From Roseiarcus fermentans (GTDB lineage Bacteria; Pseudomonadota; Alphaproteobacteria; Rhizobiales; Beijerinckiaceae), in assembly GCF_003315135.1 (NCBI RefSeq), contig NZ_QNRK01000023.1, positions 55,039 through 119,038 on the forward strand: a DNA stretch of 64,000 nucleotides, in the 5' to 3' direction. The first letter of the stretch is position 1; every line of letters starts with the position of its first letter. Shown here piece after piece: positions 63,232 to 64,000 of this stretch. Both the position numbers and the translations under genes were made by a program. A model generated the notes under the pieces. The model did no database searches. It saw nothing but the letters and a program-made list of their open reading frames with translations, and was not told the origin of the DNA.

Positions 63232-63826
63232 GTGACTCTCGACCCGAAGGTCGTCGACGCCCTGACGATCCGCTTTCAGCCCCGAAACTATATCAGGGTG
63301 ATGCCCAAGGTTCATTCCAGTAGAGTAACTCCCAAGCCGGCAGCGAATAGCGCCGTCATCGCGAGCGAAGCGAAGCGATCCAGGGCCGCTGGGCCGCTGT
63401 CGCGCCCTCTGGTCGTCCCGCCGCCCTTCCTTGCGAGCAATTTCTTCCGCAGGAAGCAAGCGGCGGCATGGATTGCTTCGTCGCTTTGCTCCTCGCAATG
63501 ACGGGGTTGGGAGTTACCCAGTAGACCCCTTGGAATGGGTTACGGCCAGACCCGTTTCGGCAGCCCCGACCTCTCCTTCAAACTCGCCTACATCGCCAGG
63601 AACCTGATGACGGGAATCGCGGAAACGATCGTCCGCGACCGCTTCGAGGACCAGACGGAACGCAGGCTGCACGTCAGTGAGGTCCTGGACTGGTCCGTAT
63701 CGACCATTGTCGTTCGAGAGCCGCTGATCCTGGTCGACCTGCGGACGACCGGTCTCTTGAGACTCGGAGTGACCACAGACGCGAGCCGGGCGAAAGCGCA
63801 GGAAGCGGGCCGACGTCTGATACCAT
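63232..63826 (+). pseudogene. RES domain toxin, disrupted by MITE and truncated by IS630
   Basis: GTG start at 63232 (TLDPKVVDALTIRFQPRNYI). The coding frame is broken at 63324 by the MITE, in whose sequence it stops at 63501. After the element and one 8-bp duplication the frame resumes exactly: GYGQTRFGSPDLSFKLAYIA, RNLMTGIAETIVRDRF, then VVREPLILVDLRTTGLLRLG. These are RES-family features, with the conserved Arg and Glu in TRFGSP and AETIVRD. After about GRRLI (63826) the sequence runs into the end of a transposase element, so the C-terminus with the conserved Ser is gone. RES toxins of characterised modules degrade NAD+. Confidence 0.8.
63325..63517. mobile_element. MITE copy 2 inside the RES toxin gene, with 8-bp target duplication
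   Basis: 193 bp with the same ends as the copy in brnT (GTAACTCCCAAGCC / GGGTTGGGAGTTAC), flanked by CCAGTAGA at 63317-63324 and 63518-63525. Highly similar along its whole length to copy 1 except for 12 fewer bases in the centre. No coding capacity. Confidence 0.88.
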
Positions 63827-64000
63827 TTCCGGGTGATCAGCTCGCGTTGGCGATGGGTGGCCACCAGTGGAAGCCGGCTCTCCCCTTGAGGGTTTGTCGG
63901 TCGTCGGCGAGTTGGGCGCATCGTTGCGAGACGATGGCCTCGAGCGTTTCGAGGTCGGGGATGTGCTTGTTGACGACGGGCTCGTCCACGACCTGCCAAA
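63827..64000 (-). mobile_element. IS630-type transposase, C-terminal end (cut by window edge)
   Basis: On the minus strand, a frame entering at 63998 reads 53 codons to the TGA at 63837, including LETLEAIVSQRCAQLADDRQ and ending FHWWPPIANAS. The RC..L...R..L.....FHWWP pattern is the end of IS630-family DDE transposases. The outer end of the element probably lies near 63817-63836. It replaced the 3' part of the RES toxin gene. Confidence 0.65.

Noticed and set aside
1..64000. tRNA, rRNA, riboswitch or replication-origin features
   Set aside because: I scanned the intergenic regions and found no cloverleaf with a CCA-end context, no rRNA-like stretch, no recognisable riboswitch core and no DnaA-box cluster; a covariance-model search would be needed to exclude small RNAs.

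Overview
This window is a high-G+C (clearly above 65 %) alphaproteobacterial chromosome segment. It most resembles Hyphomicrobiales (Rhizobiales): it has a 14-gene nuo operon with separate nuoC and nuoD, followed by birA, rnj (RNase J) and mce, an sdhE-mfd pair, xdhABC, many Ala/Arg-rich proteins, and several GTG or TTG starts. I cannot name a genus from the sequence alone.

Layout. 1-373: brnA/brnT toxin-antitoxin pair on the minus strand. 600-939: decayed CarF-like desaturase gene. 1254-17619: complete complex I operon nuoA-N. It carries unusual passengers: a four-helix-bundle protein between inverted GGCAGTC-heptamer arrays (nuoC/nuoD), a 66-aa membrane protein (nuoD/nuoE), and a coiled-coil protein, a cupredoxin and a pentapeptide-repeat protein (nuoF/nuoG). 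17616-20637: birA, rnj, mce. 20663-27463: transport and CoA metabolism (EamA, GntP permease, CoA-transferase, dicarboxylate symporter, periplasmic binding protein). 27798-30093: GYD protein, MarR regulator with a palindromic operator in its own promoter, MFS transporter. 30400-34232: sdhE-mfd. 34241-36251: small accessory island with a palindromic repeat, decayed DUF2283 gene, MqsA-like antitoxin, a second brnTA carrying a transposable element inside brnT, and a DUF29 gene. 36456-39100: TetR regulator and tandem SDR genes, the first frameshifted. 39165-46668: accessory genes (PEP-CTERM ice-binding-like protein, HD protein, TetR with paired operators, lipase-like hydrolase, second EamA, frameshifted DUF29, TfoX-N, PfpI, Gly-rich secreted protein). 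46779-51807: acylphosphatase and a GlxA-type regulator divergent from SDR, DJ-1, SDR, SnoaL and tautomerase genes. 51972-59430: thrS and xdhAB-xdhC, with a perfect CRP-type palindrome before xdhA. 59641-62416: MBL-fold hydrolase and paaK. 62459-64000: a wrecked antitoxin/RES-toxin module hit by a second copy of the small element and by an IS630-type transposase.

Most notable: a non-autonomous element of about 200 bp (ends GTAACTCCC/GGGAGTTAC) occurs twice, each copy flanked by a perfect 8-bp target duplication and each inside a toxin gene of a type II toxin-antitoxin pair. Removing the element and one duplication restores both toxin reading frames. In brnT the insertion adds exactly 71 codons and the frame stays open, so a 164-aa BrnT with an internal insert may still be made. 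A second repeat family, inverted GGCAGTC/GGCAGTA arrays, is present as a gene-carrying copy inside the nuo operon and as an empty copy after rnj. Several genes are broken (CarF-like, DUF2283, first SDR, second DUF29, RES toxin), so either decay is active here or some frameshifts are sequence errors.
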